Assembly: GCA_905235775.1 (NCBI GenBank)
Contig: CAJOMY010000119.1
Span: 1-5,626 of the forward strand
Length of the DNA: 5,626 bases
DNA from: an uncultured Bacteroidales bacterium
GTDB lineage: Bacteria; Bacteroidota; Bacteroidia; Bacteroidales; UBA932
Direction of reading: 5' to 3'
Under the pieces are notes generated by a model. That model did not search any database and was not told the DNA's origin. It saw only the letters and a program-made list of their open reading frames with translations. The stretch's first letter is position 1, and each line of letters begins with the position of its first letter. Position numbers and translations under genes: made by a program. Below are positions 5,305-5,626 of this stretch, one piece after another.

Positions 5305-5626
5305 CCGCGACCGTCTCCAGGAATTGCACCAACCACTGGCCGAGCATGTCGGCCAGTTTTTTCATGCCTTCCGGACAGCGGGACCCCGCCGCCAGGACGG
5401 GCAGCGAGCAGCAGATGAATCCTTCCGCGAGCGGCATCGCGCCGAGATTCGTGAGCAGGAAGTATTTCGGAAACTGTCGGAAGCGGATCCACACCAGCGG
5501 GGCCGTGAACAACTGGCAGGAGAGGGCGAGCGCGACACCGCTCCAGATGCGCCGCAGGGGGGCGGGGCGGGGCCCTCGCGGGTACCAGGCGTCGAGCCCC
5601 GGGAAGACCAGCACGATGCCGAGCAT
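5294..5626 (-). CDS. comEC: ComEC/Rec2-family DNA-uptake channel, C-terminal fragment
   Basis: Only the last 110 residues are in the window. The frame is open at the right edge, and the ATG there is an internal Met, not the start. ComEC is the polytopic inner-membrane channel that carries single-stranded DNA into the cell during transformation. The segment GVALALSCQLFTAPLVWIRFRQFPKYFLLTNLGAMPLA (30-67) matches the competence domain, whose hallmark is a QL.T.PL....FGQFP.YFLL.NL.A.PL pattern. It is followed by one hydrophobic segment (about 68-80) and an amphipathic stretch ending VAAIP and TGA. Many ComEC proteins continue after this point with further membrane helices and often a metallo-beta-lactamase-like domain; neither is present here. 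The end overlaps the convergent lipoprotein gene by 11 bases. It could be a naturally short Bacteroidota version or a C-terminally truncated copy. Confidence 0.85.
   Translation of the reverse strand: MLGIVLVFPGLDAWYPRGPRPAPLRRIWSGVALALSCQLFTAPLVWIRFRQFPKYFLLTNLGAMPLAEGFICCSLPVLAAGSRCPEGMKKLADMLGQWLVQFLETVAAIP
5335..5362 (+). terminator. Intrinsic terminator for the lipoprotein gene, inside comEC
   Basis: A perfect 8-base stem, CTGGCCGA (5336-5343) and TCGGCCAG (5349-5356), closes a GCATG loop; an A-T pair (5335/5357) can extend it. Six T residues follow on the plus strand (5357-5362). It lies 31 bases after the lipoprotein stop codon. The polarity fits only plus-strand transcripts: read in the comEC direction the T-run becomes an upstream A-run. 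The bases also encode the KKLADMLGQW segment of ComEC. Confidence 0.85.

Noticed and set aside
5226..5492. Minus-strand open frame of 88 codons across the lipoprotein-comEC junction
   Set aside because: It is an out-of-frame shadow of comEC with no hydrophobic pattern or motif, and the comEC frame accounts for the region.

Overview
The window looks like a piece of chromosome from a GC-rich member of the Bacteroidota, most likely order Bacteroidales. Four things point there: a DUF4290-family protein, which is essentially restricted to Bacteroidota; a FISUMP-type lipoprotein; an ApbE lipoprotein with Bacteroidales-style motif variants; and -7 promoter boxes of the Bacteroidota form TAnnTTTG in place of sigma70-type -10 boxes. 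Genus cannot be fixed from the sequence alone; Alistipes-like or uncultured high-GC lineages would fit.

Layout. Positions 1-42 hold what may be the last 13 codons of a plus-strand gene. A 38-base two-part hairpin (48-85) separates it from the convergent end of ftsK. From 105 to 4224 three minus-strand genes are packed together and transcribed in the order apbE, DUF4290 gene, ftsK. DUF4290 and ftsK share a 4-base ATGA stop/start overlap. ApbE and DUF4290 are 35 bases apart, with a second promoter-like box in the gap. An 81-base divergent region (4225-4305) carries a promoter box for apbE on one strand and one for a FISUMP lipoprotein gene (4306-5304) on the other, together with several short inverted repeats. 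The lipoprotein gene overlaps by 11 bases, tail to tail, with the 3' end of a comEC-like gene (5294 to the right edge, 5' part missing). Its own intrinsic terminator lies inside the comEC coding sequence.

Roles. FtsK moves chromosome DNA at the division septum. ApbE attaches FMN to periplasmic flavoproteins. ComEC forms the inner-membrane DNA-uptake channel. The FISUMP lipoprotein and the DUF4290 protein have no known biochemical role. I see mainly housekeeping or envelope genes and no defence system, mobile element, CRISPR array or RNA gene.

The most interesting observations are: (1) two copies of a 30-base interspersed palindromic repeat, codon-aligned in the same frame inside the FtsK linker and apparently translated; (2) a textbook terminator for one gene embedded in the coding sequence of its convergent neighbour; (3) a compact divergent control region with phased and palindromic repeats.
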